Program-made: the position numbers and the translations under genes | Shown here: positions 1 through 8,093 of the stretch, in pieces | Layout: the number at the start of each line of letters is the position of its first letter | Position numbering within the stretch: the first letter of the stretch is position 1 | The notes under the pieces: generated by a model | The model's database searches: none | Told to the model about the DNA's origin: nothing | Seen by the model: the letters and a program-made list of their open reading frames with translations, nothing else | Assembly: GCA_964348095.1 (NCBI GenBank) | Contig: CAYGBK010000041.1 | Coordinates: 29,240 to 93,239, forward strand | Direction: 5' to 3' | DNA: 64,000 bases | From: WVXP01 sp964348095 | Lineage (GTDB): Bacteria > Desulfobacterota > BSN033 > WVXP01

Positions 1-2
1 TC

Positions 3-12
3 TTCCTCCTTT
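3..12 (-). promoter_or_regulatory. Ribosome binding site of the next V-ATPase gene, off the left edge
   Basis: Read on the minus strand, these bases are AAAGGAGG, a near-perfect Shine-Dalgarno sequence a few bases from the window edge. The start codon it serves must lie just outside. By operon logic the next gene is probably another V-ATPase subunit, often the proteolipid K. An ATG at 36-34 overlaps the subunit I stop as ATGA and could be an earlier start, but the strong site closer to the edge argues against it. Confidence 0.55.
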
Positions 13-32
13 CACACCACATATCGGTTTTT

Positions 33-1955
33 TCATTCCTTTAAAACTCCTTCGCCTCTCGCGAAAGGAGTGAATTGCCTCCCACCGTATCGGAAGAACT
101 GTTTGAAGAACTCCACGTAATGGAGCCGCAACCCCTGGATCGTTGGACTGTATATACCAAGGGCCAGGTTTAGGGCGTGGAGAAGAAGAACAATGATCGC
201 TGCCACCACGATATTCCCCAGCGCACCACCGAAAAAATTCGCGACCATGGCAATAATTGCGGAGGAAATGCCTATCGCCATCAGGCGGGCGTAGGAAAGA
301 ATATTTCCAATCACCGAGATGATTTCCAGAACTCCTACAAAACCCTCGGCATATAAAAGCAAAGGGAGGGAAACCAGAATCAGGACAACCCCGGTGGTGA
401 AAAACTCTTTCGGCACGAGATTCCCCAAATAGGCAATAAGGACAAAAAGGGCACAAATAGTGCCCATAGTTGCCGCCCGAGCGATTCCGTGCTTCCGCGA
501 CCTGATCCGGAATGCCTCGACAACTCCAAGGATGAGACCGAGAAAAACGTGAAACACCCCGATGCCAACTGAAAGATAGAGAAGCGGCACCATTGCCTGA
601 AGGCGCTCCTTCCATATGGGGTGCAGCCCCAGGAAATGCTCACCGAAATCTCCCAAGAGTTCTCCATAGAGGAACCCGAAAATAATGCTAGAAATCGAAC
701 ACAGGATCAGGATATACATGACGTCCTGAATGATCGCCTTGGCCCGATACTTGAACTTCAGATACAGAGCAGCGCTCAGGAATATAGCGCCATATGCGAT
801 GTCTCCCAGCATCATTCCAAAAAAGATAGGAAAGCCGACAGCGAGAAGGGTCGTCGGGTCGATTGCGTTGTATTTCGGTAAGGGGAAAATGGACATGAGC
901 TTCTCAAATGGCCTAATAAGGGGCGAATGGACAACACAGACCGGGATGTTTTCCTTTTCCTCCTCACTGATCGGCACCACATTTAGAACGATGGTCTCAC
1001 CCACTTCTTCTTTCAGTCTGTTTTTCAATGTTGACAGGGTCTTCGTTGGAATCCAGCCCCGCATCATGAAGGTGTAACGAGTCTGTGCGAAATTCAGAAA
1101 AACCTTGAAAATGTTCAGCTGGTCCTCCACCTTTCTCAGTAGCTCATTGATTGGGGTAGACCATTGTGCAGAGATATCCTGGATCTTGGCCTCCAGTTCT
1201 TTCAGATTATCCGGGAGTTCCGCCTTCATCTCACTCAGAATACTCAGTGCCTCATTAAAGGGGCGATCAGCGAGATCAGATGGCATCTTAATTTCATGGA
1301 TGTCCGTCGTGTTAAGGAGGGAACCGACCTCCTTCGAGTAGCTCTTATGAAAGAGAAGGGCCAGGGCTGAAACGTCTGGCGTCACTTCCTTGAGGGCGAG
1401 GTGAAACTGTCCTCCCGTAATCTTCTCCAACTCCTCCCGCAGCAAGGGCATGACGGCGTTCTCGTACTTCTTCTCAATCGTCAGCCCGACGATCGCATGA
1501 TTCTCCATGGTTTCGAAACCCTCGAGCAGAGGGGAAAAGACCTCAAAAACCTCTTCGTACTTCGACAGAATTGTCAGCTTTTCCTGAACTTGATTTCGCT
1601 GCTTCACCAGGTCTCCAACGTCCTCAAGTAATCGATCGAGTTTTGGAGTCCATTCCTCAGAAAACTTCTTGACGTCGAATGGTTCCTCATGAGAGACCTC
1701 TTCTCTCCTTCGTTCCTCCGATGGCGGGAGCAGAAGCTGGATCTGCTTCAGTTTTCCGAGAAGGACTTCAAGCTGTCCTTTTTCGGCCAGCTGATCCTCC
1801 TCCATCTCCATTTCTGAGAAACCGAGCTCAGGGTTGTCGATAACATCGGAAAGGTCCTCAATGTGGAGCGTCCCCATGTCATAGATCAGATCGACGATTT
1901 TTTTGAAACTCTTTCTTTCTCCGACAATTTCCACCTTGCTCATCTTGAGTATCAT
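33..1955 (-). CDS. ntpI: V-type ATP synthase/ATPase subunit I
   Basis: This is the membrane stator subunit of a V/A-type ATPase, homologous to eukaryotic subunit a, which carries the ion half-channels of the Vo sector. The product is 640 residues. The first half (about 1-350) is soluble, charged and coiled-coil rich. The second half holds about seven hydrophobic segments. A YARLMAIG motif late in the membrane part contains the Arg expected to face the rotor ring. An in-frame ATG exists at 2033, but it lies inside the upstream gene. The ATG at 1955 follows GAGAGGG at good spacing, starts 10 bases past the upstream stop, and gives the family N-terminus (MSKVEIVG a few residues in). Direction of ion or ATP flow cannot be told from this subunit. 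Confidence 0.93.
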   Translation of the reverse strand: MILKMSKVEIVGERKSFKKIVDLIYDMGTLHIEDLSDVIDNPELGFSEMEMEEDQLAEKGQLEVLLGKLKQIQLLLPPSEERRREEVSHEEPFDVKKFSEEWTPKLDRLLEDVGDLVKQRNQVQEKLTILSKYEEVFEVFSPLLEGFETMENHAIVGLTIEKKYENAVMPLLREELEKITGGQFHLALKEVTPDVSALALLFHKSYSKEVGSLLNTTDIHEIKMPSDLADRPFNEALSILSEMKAELPDNLKELEAKIQDISAQWSTPINELLRKVEDQLNIFKVFLNFAQTRYTFMMRGWIPTKTLSTLKNRLKEEVGETIVLNVVPISEEEKENIPVCVVHSPLIRPFEKLMSIFPLPKYNAIDPTTLLAVGFPIFFGMMLGDIAYGAIFLSAALYLKFKYRAKAIIQDVMYILILCSISSIIFGFLYGELLGDFGEHFLGLHPIWKERLQAMVPLLYLSVGIGVFHVFLGLILGVVEAFRIRSRKHGIARAATMGTICALFVLIAYLGNLVPKEFFTTGVVLILVSLPLLLYAEGFVGVLEIISVIGNILSYARLMAIGISSAIIAMVANFFGGALGNIVVAAIIVLLLHALNLALGIYSPTIQGLRLHYVEFFKQFFRYGGRQFTPFARGEGVLKE

Positions 1956-1965
1956 CGTTTCCCTC

Positions 1966-2304
1966 TCACCGGGGCAAAACGGCATCAATAACCCGTTCCA
2001 CTGCCTGGGGCAGATGTTTCTTGGCCTTCTCAACCACGCGTTTCAGGCTTTCCTCATACTCCTTTTCCACACGTTCCGCCTCTTCTTGAACTGATTCCAG
2101 GGCCTTTTCTTTCATCGACCGTTTTTCTTGAAGACTCCGTGTTTTCGCTTCCTGAACAATCTCTCCTGCCCGCTGGCGAGCCGCCTTAATCTTCGCCTCT
2201 GCCTCTTCGTGGGCCTTGGCAATCATCACCTCAACTTCCTTTTCCTTGTGGCTAATCGATTTGAGCATCGTCATATCGTCTGGTTTCGTCGGTTCTTTTG
2301 CCAT
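1966..2304 (-). CDS. V-type ATPase coiled-coil subunit (H/G-like peripheral stalk)
   Basis: A 112-residue, highly charged protein, almost all predicted alpha-helix and rich in Glu, Lys, Ala and Arg with heptad-like spacing. It matches the small stalk subunits (NtpF/AhaH type) that pair with subunit E in archaeal-type ATPases. It lies directly upstream of subunit I, with 10 bases between them. Earlier in-frame starts exist at 2346 and 2310. The ATG at 2304 was chosen because AGGGAG lies 6 bases upstream and the N-terminus (MAKEPTKP) then lacks a non-conserved extension. Low-complexity helices are hard to assign by sequence alone, so the identity rests mainly on context. Confidence 0.75.
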   Translation of the reverse strand: MAKEPTKPDDMTMLKSISHKEKEVEVMIAKAHEEAEAKIKAARQRAGEIVQEAKTRSLQEKRSMKEKALESVQEEAERVEKEYEESLKRVVEKAKKHLPQAVERVIDAVLPR

Positions 2305-2355
2305 GGTCATCTCCCTATAAAGCACAACCCCGGGTGTGCTCCCCATGCATCGATT

Positions 2356-2664
2356 CTATTTCTTCTTCTTTTCAGTCATTTCCCAGAACAACTCCCGAGC
2401 ACCTTCTGCAAAAGCCTTTATCTCGACCTGAATGATGACCTCGAGTTCTCCCTTGTCGAGCCAGACCCCCCCACAGGTCTCACATTTCTTCATTTTCAGG
2501 TATTCAAATTTCGGATAAGACGCCTTTTGAAGATCGTGGCCGCAGCTGGGACATTTCATCCAGTGCTCCTTCTTGAGGGCCAGATCTTCCTTATCCTTTC
2601 GTTTCTGTATCTCCTGCTGTTTGATCCATTTCTCCTCTTCTTCACTCGGTTTTCTCATGGGCAT
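2356..2664 (-). CDS. Zinc-ribbon protein, zf-TFIIB family
   Basis: A 102-residue soluble protein. A charged helical N-terminus (about 1-30) is followed by a zinc ribbon with CPSCG and, about 25 residues on, CETCGGVWLDKGELE. The latter is the signature of the zf-TFIIB (PF13453) family of small bacterial proteins of unknown role. A Lys/Glu-rich helix ends the protein. The start at 2664 (MPMRKPSE) has GGAGGAG about 9 bases upstream. It is the first gene after the minus-strand promoter at 2785-2814 and seems to head the V-ATPase operon. A link to ATPase expression or assembly is only suggested by position. Confidence 0.8.
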   Translation of the reverse strand: MPMRKPSEEEEKWIKQQEIQKRKDKEDLALKKEHWMKCPSCGHDLQKASYPKFEYLKMKKCETCGGVWLDKGELEVIIQVEIKAFAEGARELFWEMTEKKKK

Positions 2665-2784
2665 GGATTGACTCCTCCATCCAAGTCTCAAAGAGTTTTC
2701 CTTTACACCACTCCTCGACGCGACACTAATGTAAGTAATCCGTGGGGATAAGGTAATGGGAGGGAGACTAAGGAAATTTTTCAC

Positions 2785-2814
2785 ATATTAACCGTATCCC
2801 TTCCCGATTGTCAA
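2785..2814 (-). promoter_or_regulatory. Sigma-70-like promoter of the V-ATPase operon
   Basis: On the minus strand a perfect -35 TTGACA (2814-2809) is followed after 18 bases by TAATAT (2790-2785). Transcription would start near 2778, giving a leader of about 110 bases before the zinc-ribbon gene. No competing minus-strand gene lies upstream. Confidence 0.6.
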
Positions 2815-2929
2815 CAGGTTTCTACCCTCGGATAACACGGAAGCGAACCTTTCATGCTATTTCGTCACCCGGTTGGTGACCCGAAATCTATTTAGGAAAT
2901 AATAAAAAAAGCAAAGTTGAAGAATTTTC

Positions 2930-2957
2930 TTGCATATCTGGACAAACCAATTATAAT
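2930..2957 (+). promoter_or_regulatory. Sigma-70-like promoter of the GAF-Fis gene
   Basis: TTGCAT (2930-2935), a 16-base spacer and a perfect TATAAT (2952-2957). It faces the GAF-Fis gene at 3097, leaving a leader of about 130 bases. It is arranged back to back with the V-ATPase promoter in the same intergenic region. Confidence 0.65.
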
Positions 2958-3096
2958 AGCATGGGCGTGACTCGGGATGTTGTCCAACTACCTTTGTTCT
3001 AGCTGCGCCCGTCGAGGAATCGGGGGTGCCAGATCACAGGTTTATCCAGCACGAGTGGAACCCCCCTCCGAAAAAATCCAGCCCCGGAGATCATGA

Positions 3097-3900
3097 ATGC
3101 TTCCTGACTTCCAGCCGGCCGGTAGCGGACTGACAGACAATGGGCCTAAGGAGCTCGACCTATTGTACAGGATTAGCCAACTGGTCCACGACGCCGGCAC
3201 ATCCAAGGAGAGGTTTCTCCGTGCGATGGAGGTATTGGACGAAACCTTCGGAACGAATTATGGAACCCTAACCCTTCTCAATCCTTCAAATAGAGAGGTT
3301 CTCCTCGAAGTGGCATTCGGGGAACCAACTGAAAGGCACGGATATATCCAGGGACCCAACCGTTCCACTATCGAGGAGGTGCTGACCCATGCCCGGCCCA
3401 TGGCCTTTGACCGGGTGACCGAGAGGCCTCTCCCCTTCCCGTCGAGCAGTCTCGATGAGAAAGATCTCTCGATGCTCTGTGTCCCTATTGTCAATAACAA
3501 CCGTGCAGTCGGGGTCATCACAACCCATCCCCTCTATCGGGATACAGTGTCGTACGAAAAAGACATCAGGCTCATGACCGTTATTGCCCATATGGTCTTC
3601 CCTGATACAACCCGACAAAAAGATCTCACTGTGCGGGAGTCCAGGGGCGGTCCTCCGCTAGACGAGATTCTTGATCGAAAGCTGAGACAGATGATCGAGA
3701 AGGTCGACCCACCGACCGAATCGAGATGTGCCCTCCTCTTGGACATCGTCAACCTTGTCGAAAAAATCGTCATTAAATGGGCTCTCAAAAGGCACCAAAA
3801 TGTCCAGACCGCAACAGCCCTCTTCCTTGGAATCAACCGGAACACACTCAGAAAGAAGATGCGAGATTTAAATATCCATTTCCAGAATCCCTCAGCGTGA
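3097..3900 (+). CDS. GAF domain - Fis-type HTH regulator lacking an AAA+ domain
   Basis: A 267-residue soluble regulator. Residues about 15-170 form a GAF domain of the kind found at the N-terminus of NifA/FhlA-like activators. The C-terminal 70 residues end in a Fis-like DNA-binding segment (LGINRNTLRKKMRDLNI) typical of sigma-54 enhancer-binding proteins. The AAA+ domain that normally lies between these parts, with its GAFTGA loop and Walker motifs, is absent, so the protein cannot remodel sigma-54 polymerase. It may act as a ligand-sensing DNA-binding protein or as an antagonist of a full-length activator. The ATG is preceded by CGGAGA. The gene stands alone, divergent from the V-ATPase operon. 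Confidence 0.85.
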   Translation: MLPDFQPAGSGLTDNGPKELDLLYRISQLVHDAGTSKERFLRAMEVLDETFGTNYGTLTLLNPSNREVLLEVAFGEPTERHGYIQGPNRSTIEEVLTHARPMAFDRVTERPLPFPSSSLDEKDLSMLCVPIVNNNRAVGVITTHPLYRDTVSYEKDIRLMTVIAHMVFPDTTRQKDLTVRESRGGPPLDEILDRKLRQMIEKVDPPTESRCALLLDIVNLVEKIVIKWALKRHQNVQTATALFLGINRNTLRKKMRDLNIHFQNPSA

Positions 3901-3950
3901 GACAAGAGCATGGAAAAACCGGTTCCAATGTAGACCTGATCGAACGGGTC

Positions 3951-3975
3951 GGATGGCGGTCCCTGTCCGTCATCC
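3951..3975 (+). terminator. Hairpin downstream of the GAF-Fis gene
   Basis: Arms GGATGGCGG (3951-3959) and CCGTCATCC (3967-3975) pair over nine positions with one G-U, around a 7-base loop. No T-run follows at once (TTTTT comes about 11 bases later), so it may be a weak terminator or only a 3-prime stabilising hairpin. Bases 3985-4060 are strongly AT-rich. Confidence 0.35.
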
Positions 3976-4141
3976 AACTAATGAATTTTTCATGAATAAG
4001 AATAAATTATGTATTAATTTCATTTAGTTATAATAATAAATCTCAAAATTAGTTTAAGTTTCTCCTCGAATACAAAGTGATCCAATTCGCCAAGGGAAGC
4101 ACCGCTCTAAGGGGTCTCAACAACCATCGATTCTGCCCACA

Positions 4142-4765
4142 TCAAATGCCCTCAACGACGACAGCGCCCTCTCGAAGAACCTTCGGCCTTCCTTGTGTCA
4201 CGTCGATCAGGGTTGAGGCTTCACCGCCACCGTATTCCGACATGGTAATGACAAGATCGACTTGGCTGCCAAATGTGCCGAGAATCTCCTCCAGTTCCTT
4301 TAAGTTCTTTCCGCCGGCAATATTTGCACTCGTTGAAGTCAGGGGTGAATCGAAATAATCGAAGAGGCGCCTCACAAAGGGGTGCGGGGAAATTCTCACC
4401 CCGATATTTCCTGTCTGCCCAGTCAGGATGGGCGGGAGCCGTTTTGATGCAGGGAAAATGATTGTGACCGGTCCCGGCCAGTAATTATCCATAATAGATC
4501 TCGCAATGACCGGGACTCTTGCAACAACCCGGTTTAACATGTCGAGGTCTCTCACGAGGACGGAGATTGGCTTGTCCAGGGCCCTTGTCTTAATCTCGAA
4601 TAGCCTTTTGACTGCTTTCTGGTTCAGTGCATCCGCTCCAAGGCCATAAATTGTCTCTGTTGGATAAACAATGATTCCGCCCCTCTGAAGGCAGGTGGCT
4701 ATCTCTTTGACTGGCCAGGTCCGAACGTCGTTCGAGCCCAATCTGACAATGCGCTCTTCTGTCAC
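4142..4765 (-). CDS. tsaC: L-threonylcarbamoyladenylate synthase (TsaC/YrdC/Sua5 family)
   Basis: It makes threonylcarbamoyl-AMP from threonine, bicarbonate and ATP, the first step of the t6A modification of ANN-decoding tRNAs. The 207-residue protein is a single YrdC domain of normal length. KxRxxxKP-type residues (KTRALDKP) are seen near residue 60, PGPVT near 97, and STSANIAGG near 145. The C-terminal Sua5 domain is absent, as in short TsaC proteins. Its ATG overlaps the purE stop by four bases (ATGA), so it is probably translationally coupled to purE. Pairing of tsaC with a purine gene looks like operon economy rather than a pathway link. Confidence 0.93.
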   Translation of the reverse strand: MTEERIVRLGSNDVRTWPVKEIATCLQRGGIIVYPTETIYGLGADALNQKAVKRLFEIKTRALDKPISVLVRDLDMLNRVVARVPVIARSIMDNYWPGPVTIIFPASKRLPPILTGQTGNIGVRISPHPFVRRLFDYFDSPLTSTSANIAGGKNLKELEEILGTFGSQVDLVITMSEYGGGEASTLIDVTQGRPKVLREGAVVVEGI

Positions 4766-5277
4766 TGTCGAGCCTTTCTGATAGCGTTGTCCTTTCTCTT
4801 TAACTCGGCTTCCATTCTGTCCCTGTATTTCTCACACCGGTCACGAATCTCAGGGTACTTCAGGGAGAGCATCTGGGCTGCCAGAATACCGGCGTTTCGG
4901 GCCCCTGCTTTTCCAATCGCCATGGTAGCCACCGGAATCCCCCCAGGCATTTGAACCGTGGATAGGAGGGCATCCAGTCCTCCTATAGGGGATGACGGAA
5001 TTGGCACGCCGATAACCGGAAGAACTGTATGGGCGGCAAGAAACCCGGCAAGATGAGCCGCGCCACCGGCTCCCGCGATGATCACCTCGATTCCCCGAGT
5101 GATAGCGGATTCTGCATACCGACGGGTTTTCTCTGGAGACCGGTGAGCCGAGGCGACCGTCATCTCATATCGTATTCCGAATACATCGAGACTCGACCCC
5201 GCCTCTGTCATCACCTCTAGATCTGAATCACTCCCCATAACGATACCAACCAAGGGCGCGTTCCTCTCCTTTTTCAT
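4762..5277 (-). CDS. purE: N5-carboxyaminoimidazole ribonucleotide mutase (class I PurE)
   Basis: It converts N5-CAIR to CAIR in purine biosynthesis. The 171-residue protein shows the class I signature: GSDSD near residue 15, SAHRSP near 44 with the catalytic His, GAGGAAHL near 70, and a conserved substrate loop around PIGGLDALLS. Class I normally works with PurK, which is not in this window. The start at 5277 follows a very strong AAGGAGGT. The gene is the first of a two-gene unit with tsaC; the 435 bases upstream hold no gene. Confidence 0.96.
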   Translation of the reverse strand: MKKERNAPLVGIVMGSDSDLEVMTEAGSSLDVFGIRYEMTVASAHRSPEKTRRYAESAITRGIEVIIAGAGGAAHLAGFLAAHTVLPVIGVPIPSSPIGGLDALLSTVQMPGGIPVATMAIGKAGARNAGILAAQMLSLKYPEIRDRCEKYRDRMEAELKRKDNAIRKARQ

Positions 5278-5712
5278 CGATCATCGACCTCCTTATCGAG
5301 AGAGACGCTTCACGCGGGCGCTCCCCCCAAAATTCTATTGTCGACCCAGTGCCTCGGAAGTTCTCAAATTCCGTGAGAGATGTCGTTGTTCCCTCGCTGC
5401 ATGGGCATGAGCGATTCAGCTCCAATGGAGTGAGATAAGACCTCATTGCGAATGTCATTCGCCACGAGCCTTCGACTGAGTAATACGTTGAGACCTTCGG
5501 GGTGACCGAGGCACAAAGGAAGGGCAACCTTAACATCAAGAATGGGAAGGAGGTTAAGACGCTCCCTCTCATGCCAGCGAGACAAAAAAACCGTTCTGCC
5601 ACACTAAGGGAATAGAAAATCGCACGCGCTCACCGAAAATCCAACCGCGAGATCGAAAATCTTTCGAAGATACCTTATTGGAAGCCACAGCGGGTCTTTT
5701 ACGAGAACGTGC
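5278..5712. other. Intergenic stretch between purE and purD
   Basis: No convincing gene, RNA or hairpin was found. Reading frames here have no family features and would overlap purE. The stretch presumably carries the purE promoter near its low-coordinate end and the 3-prime end of the purD transcript. No clean -35/-10 pair was identified. Confidence 0.4.
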
Positions 5713-7008
5713 CTAGGAGATCAGACGATCCAGAGCTTTCTTCCCAATGTCTTTTCTATAGTAGGCGCCCTCCCATCTGATTTCTCCGGCTGCCCTGTAA
5801 GCCTTCTCGATAGCCTGGGATATTCCATCGCCCAGTGCCGTCACTCCCAACACTCTGCCGCCACTTGTCACGGTCTTTTGTTCCTTCAGCTCAGTCCCCG
5901 CATGAAAGACAACGACCCCATCTAGCGACCCTGCCTGATCGAGTCCCTCAATTACCTTTCCCTTCCCATAGGCGCCCGGATACCCCTCTGAAGACATGAC
6001 AACACAGACAGAAGCACGGGTATCCCATTCGATCTCCATCCCCCTCAGTGTTCCATCTATGCAGGCCATAAGGATGGGAACAATGTCGCTCTGCATCCTT
6101 ATCAAGATGGGTTGTGCCTCAGGATCTCCGAAACGGGCGTTGAACTCGAGAACGATTGGGTTTCCATCTTGAATCATCAGGCCCCCATAAAGAACCCCAC
6201 GATATGGTCTTCCCTCGGCCGCCATCCCCCGGATTACAGGAATCATAATATCCTCAACAATGCGCCCATGGACCTCCGCTGTCACTATCGGAGCCGGGCT
6301 GTATGCGCCCATACCGCCAGTGTTTGGCCCCTGATCGTTATCGAAGATGCGCTTGTGATCCTGCGAAGAAGCCATGGGCAAAACTGTCTCACCGTCCGTA
6401 AAAGCGAGAAAGGATGCTTCCTCCCCGGTCAGACAGTCTTCTATCACCACCCGATCTCCTGCGTTGCCAAAATCCTTCGCTACCATGATGTGATCGAGTG
6501 CGTCCAAGGCCTCTGCTTCTGTCTGGGCAACGAACACCCCCTTACCCGCGGCAAGACCGTCGGCTTTGACAACTATCGGGGCCTCCCTTGAGCGAATATG
6601 ATCGGCAGCCAGATCCCTCTCTTGAAAAACCTGATATGAGGCAGAGGGAATCCCGTGCCGCCTCAGCAGGTCCTTGCAGAACACTTTGCTTCCCTCAATC
6701 TCTGATGCCTTCTGACTTGCGCCAAAAGCCCTCAGCCGCTGGGATTCAAACAGATCGACAATGCCCATGGTCAGAGGAAGCTCAGGTCCCACAACCGTCA
6801 GATCGACTCCGCGATCCAGAGCGAATCGAGAGAGCTTATCGAGATCTGTCGCGGCGATATTAACGCAGTCGGCTATTTCCTCAATTCCCGCGTTTCCAGG
6901 AGCACAGTAGATTTTTCCGACTAATGGGCTCTGACTGATCTTCCAGACAAGAGCGTGTTCTCTGCCTCCACCACCAACCACCAGCACCGTCAGTTTCCTT
7001 TCCCCCAT
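5713..7008 (-). CDS. purD: Phosphoribosylamine-glycine ligase
   Basis: It joins phosphoribosylamine to glycine using ATP to give GAR, the second step of purine synthesis. The product is 431 residues. The N-terminal GGGGREHAL motif is at about 10-18. The ATP-grasp domain follows, with VVKADGLAAGKGV near 140, GGMGAYSP near 230 and EFNARFGDPE near 290. An ATG at 7035 lies inside the upstream gene and lacks a ribosome site. The ATG at 7008 follows GTAAGG and matches the family N-terminus. Its start lies 19 bases past the upstream stop, so it is co-transcribed with the IMP cyclohydrolase gene. Confidence 0.96.
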   Translation of the reverse strand: MGERKLTVLVVGGGGREHALVWKISQSPLVGKIYCAPGNAGIEEIADCVNIAATDLDKLSRFALDRGVDLTVVGPELPLTMGIVDLFESQRLRAFGASQKASEIEGSKVFCKDLLRRHGIPSASYQVFQERDLAADHIRSREAPIVVKADGLAAGKGVFVAQTEAEALDALDHIMVAKDFGNAGDRVVIEDCLTGEEASFLAFTDGETVLPMASSQDHKRIFDNDQGPNTGGMGAYSPAPIVTAEVHGRIVEDIMIPVIRGMAAEGRPYRGVLYGGLMIQDGNPIVLEFNARFGDPEAQPILIRMQSDIVPILMACIDGTLRGMEIEWDTRASVCVVMSSEGYPGAYGKGKVIEGLDQAGSLDGVVVFHAGTELKEQKTVTSGGRVLGVTALGDGISQAIEKAYRAAGEIRWEGAYYRKDIGKKALDRLIS

Positions 7009-7027
7009 TAGAAACCTTACCCCCACA

Positions 7028-7627
7028 CTAGCCATTATTTAACGATTCGAGGTAGTTTGATATGGCACCATCATAATAAGCCGTCATTTGAAACACCTTT
7101 TTTGCGAGGTGGAAATTCGTCTGGACAGAGATAACCCCTTGATTATCGATCATCTCCTTGAGGACAATTCGGTAATCAGCAGGATCAACGACAACCGACA
7201 CGTCCCGGTAGTTCTTCGCCGCGGACCGGATCATCGTGGGGCCACCGATATCGATGTTTTCAAGTGCCTCATCAAGGGAACACCCCTTTCGAGCAACGGT
7301 CGCCTCAAAGGGATAGAGGTTCACGACGATCATGTCGATGGGCGCGATCCCATGGGTCTCCATCTCCTTCACGTCCCTGGGATTCTCCCTTCGCCCTAAC
7401 AGGCCCCCATGAATCTTCGGGTGGAGGGTTTTGACCCTACCCTCCATCATCTCCGGGAAACCGGTGTAGTCGGAAACATCGATGACGTGTATCCCCTTCT
7501 CTCTCAATATTTTTGCCGTCCCACCCGTGGACAGGACCTCCACCCCCATGTCTGCGAGAGCCTTGACGAAATCCACTAATCCGGATTTGTCAGAAACACT
7601 GACGACTGCTCTCTTGATTCTCGGCAT
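7028..7627 (-). CDS. purH: Free-standing IMP cyclohydrolase (N-terminal half of PurH only)
   Basis: PurH normally has an MGS-like IMP cyclohydrolase domain (about 1-200) fused to a larger AICAR transformylase domain. Here the protein is 199 residues and stops with SNYLESLNNG, exactly where the linker to the transformylase begins. The cyclohydrolase half looks intact: SVSDKSG at the start, GRVKTLHPKIHGG, and NLYPF/DIGGPTMIR. The start at 7627 follows GGGGAGGAG. No transformylase remnant follows; purD begins at once. AICAR formylation must therefore come from another gene (a separate transformylase or PurP-type enzyme). The protein should catalyse ring closure of FAICAR to IMP. Confidence 0.92.
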   Translation of the reverse strand: MPRIKRAVVSVSDKSGLVDFVKALADMGVEVLSTGGTAKILREKGIHVIDVSDYTGFPEMMEGRVKTLHPKIHGGLLGRRENPRDVKEMETHGIAPIDMIVVNLYPFEATVARKGCSLDEALENIDIGGPTMIRSAAKNYRDVSVVVDPADYRIVLKEMIDNQGVISVQTNFHLAKKVFQMTAYYDGAISNYLESLNNG

Positions 7628-7840
7628 GAATGGCTCCTCCCCCTCTTTGGGTCCCATCCCAGGAATCAGGACCGCCACTTTTGAGTTGAATTTCCCGACT
7701 CTGTCCCGGTCACTTACCGAGGAGATAGGAATAACATAAATGATTTTGGGGGTCAATCGGCAAATTTCTGAGGCGCTGTCACCTCTTCCATGTCAGAATG
7801 GTCGTTCCTGCATTGCTTTGCTGAAAAACCTCACCTCTTA

Positions 7841-7869
7841 TTGACAAATCGCGTTTCCTGGTATATAGA
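7841..7869 (+). promoter_or_regulatory. Sigma-70-like promoter upstream of carAB
   Basis: Perfect TTGACA (7841-7846), a 17-base spacer and TATAGA (7864-7869). Transcription would start near 7876, giving a leader of roughly 215 bases before carA. The divergent purH-purD promoter must lie in the same region but was not clearly resolved. Confidence 0.65.
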
Positions 7870-7925
7870 TAAAAATAAATCATTGGATGAGTATGGGATC
7901 AAAAAATCTTGCTGAGGACCAGAAC

Positions 7926-7955
7926 AGCCCTCGATTGAATCGGGGGCTTTTTTTT
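7926..7955 (+). terminator. Intrinsic terminator inside the carA leader (candidate attenuator)
   Basis: Arms AGCCCTCGAT (7926-7935) and ATCGGGGGCT (7939-7948) form a ten-pair stem with one G-U pair and a tight loop, followed by a run of eight T. It lies after the promoter at 7841 and before the carA start at 8094, with no upstream plus-strand gene to terminate. It is therefore a good candidate for premature termination control of carAB. Confidence 0.75.
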
Positions 7956-8093
7956 GGACCGTCTTTGGGGCCAAGAGCTAAGGGGAGAGCGATTCCATAG
8001 TCAATGCCTCCCCTTTCATTTGCCGGATCTGGCTTACCGACAAACACTCAATCCTTTATCGCATGCCAGACTGACTGCAAAAGGGGGAATCAC

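Noticed and set aside
5228..5602. Minus-strand frame of 124 codons between purD and purE
   Set aside because: It overlaps the purE start, has no recognisable domain, and lacks a ribosome site.
7028..7035. Frameshift or truncation of purH
   Set aside because: The stop falls at the natural domain boundary, and purD with its own start follows without any transformylase remnant.
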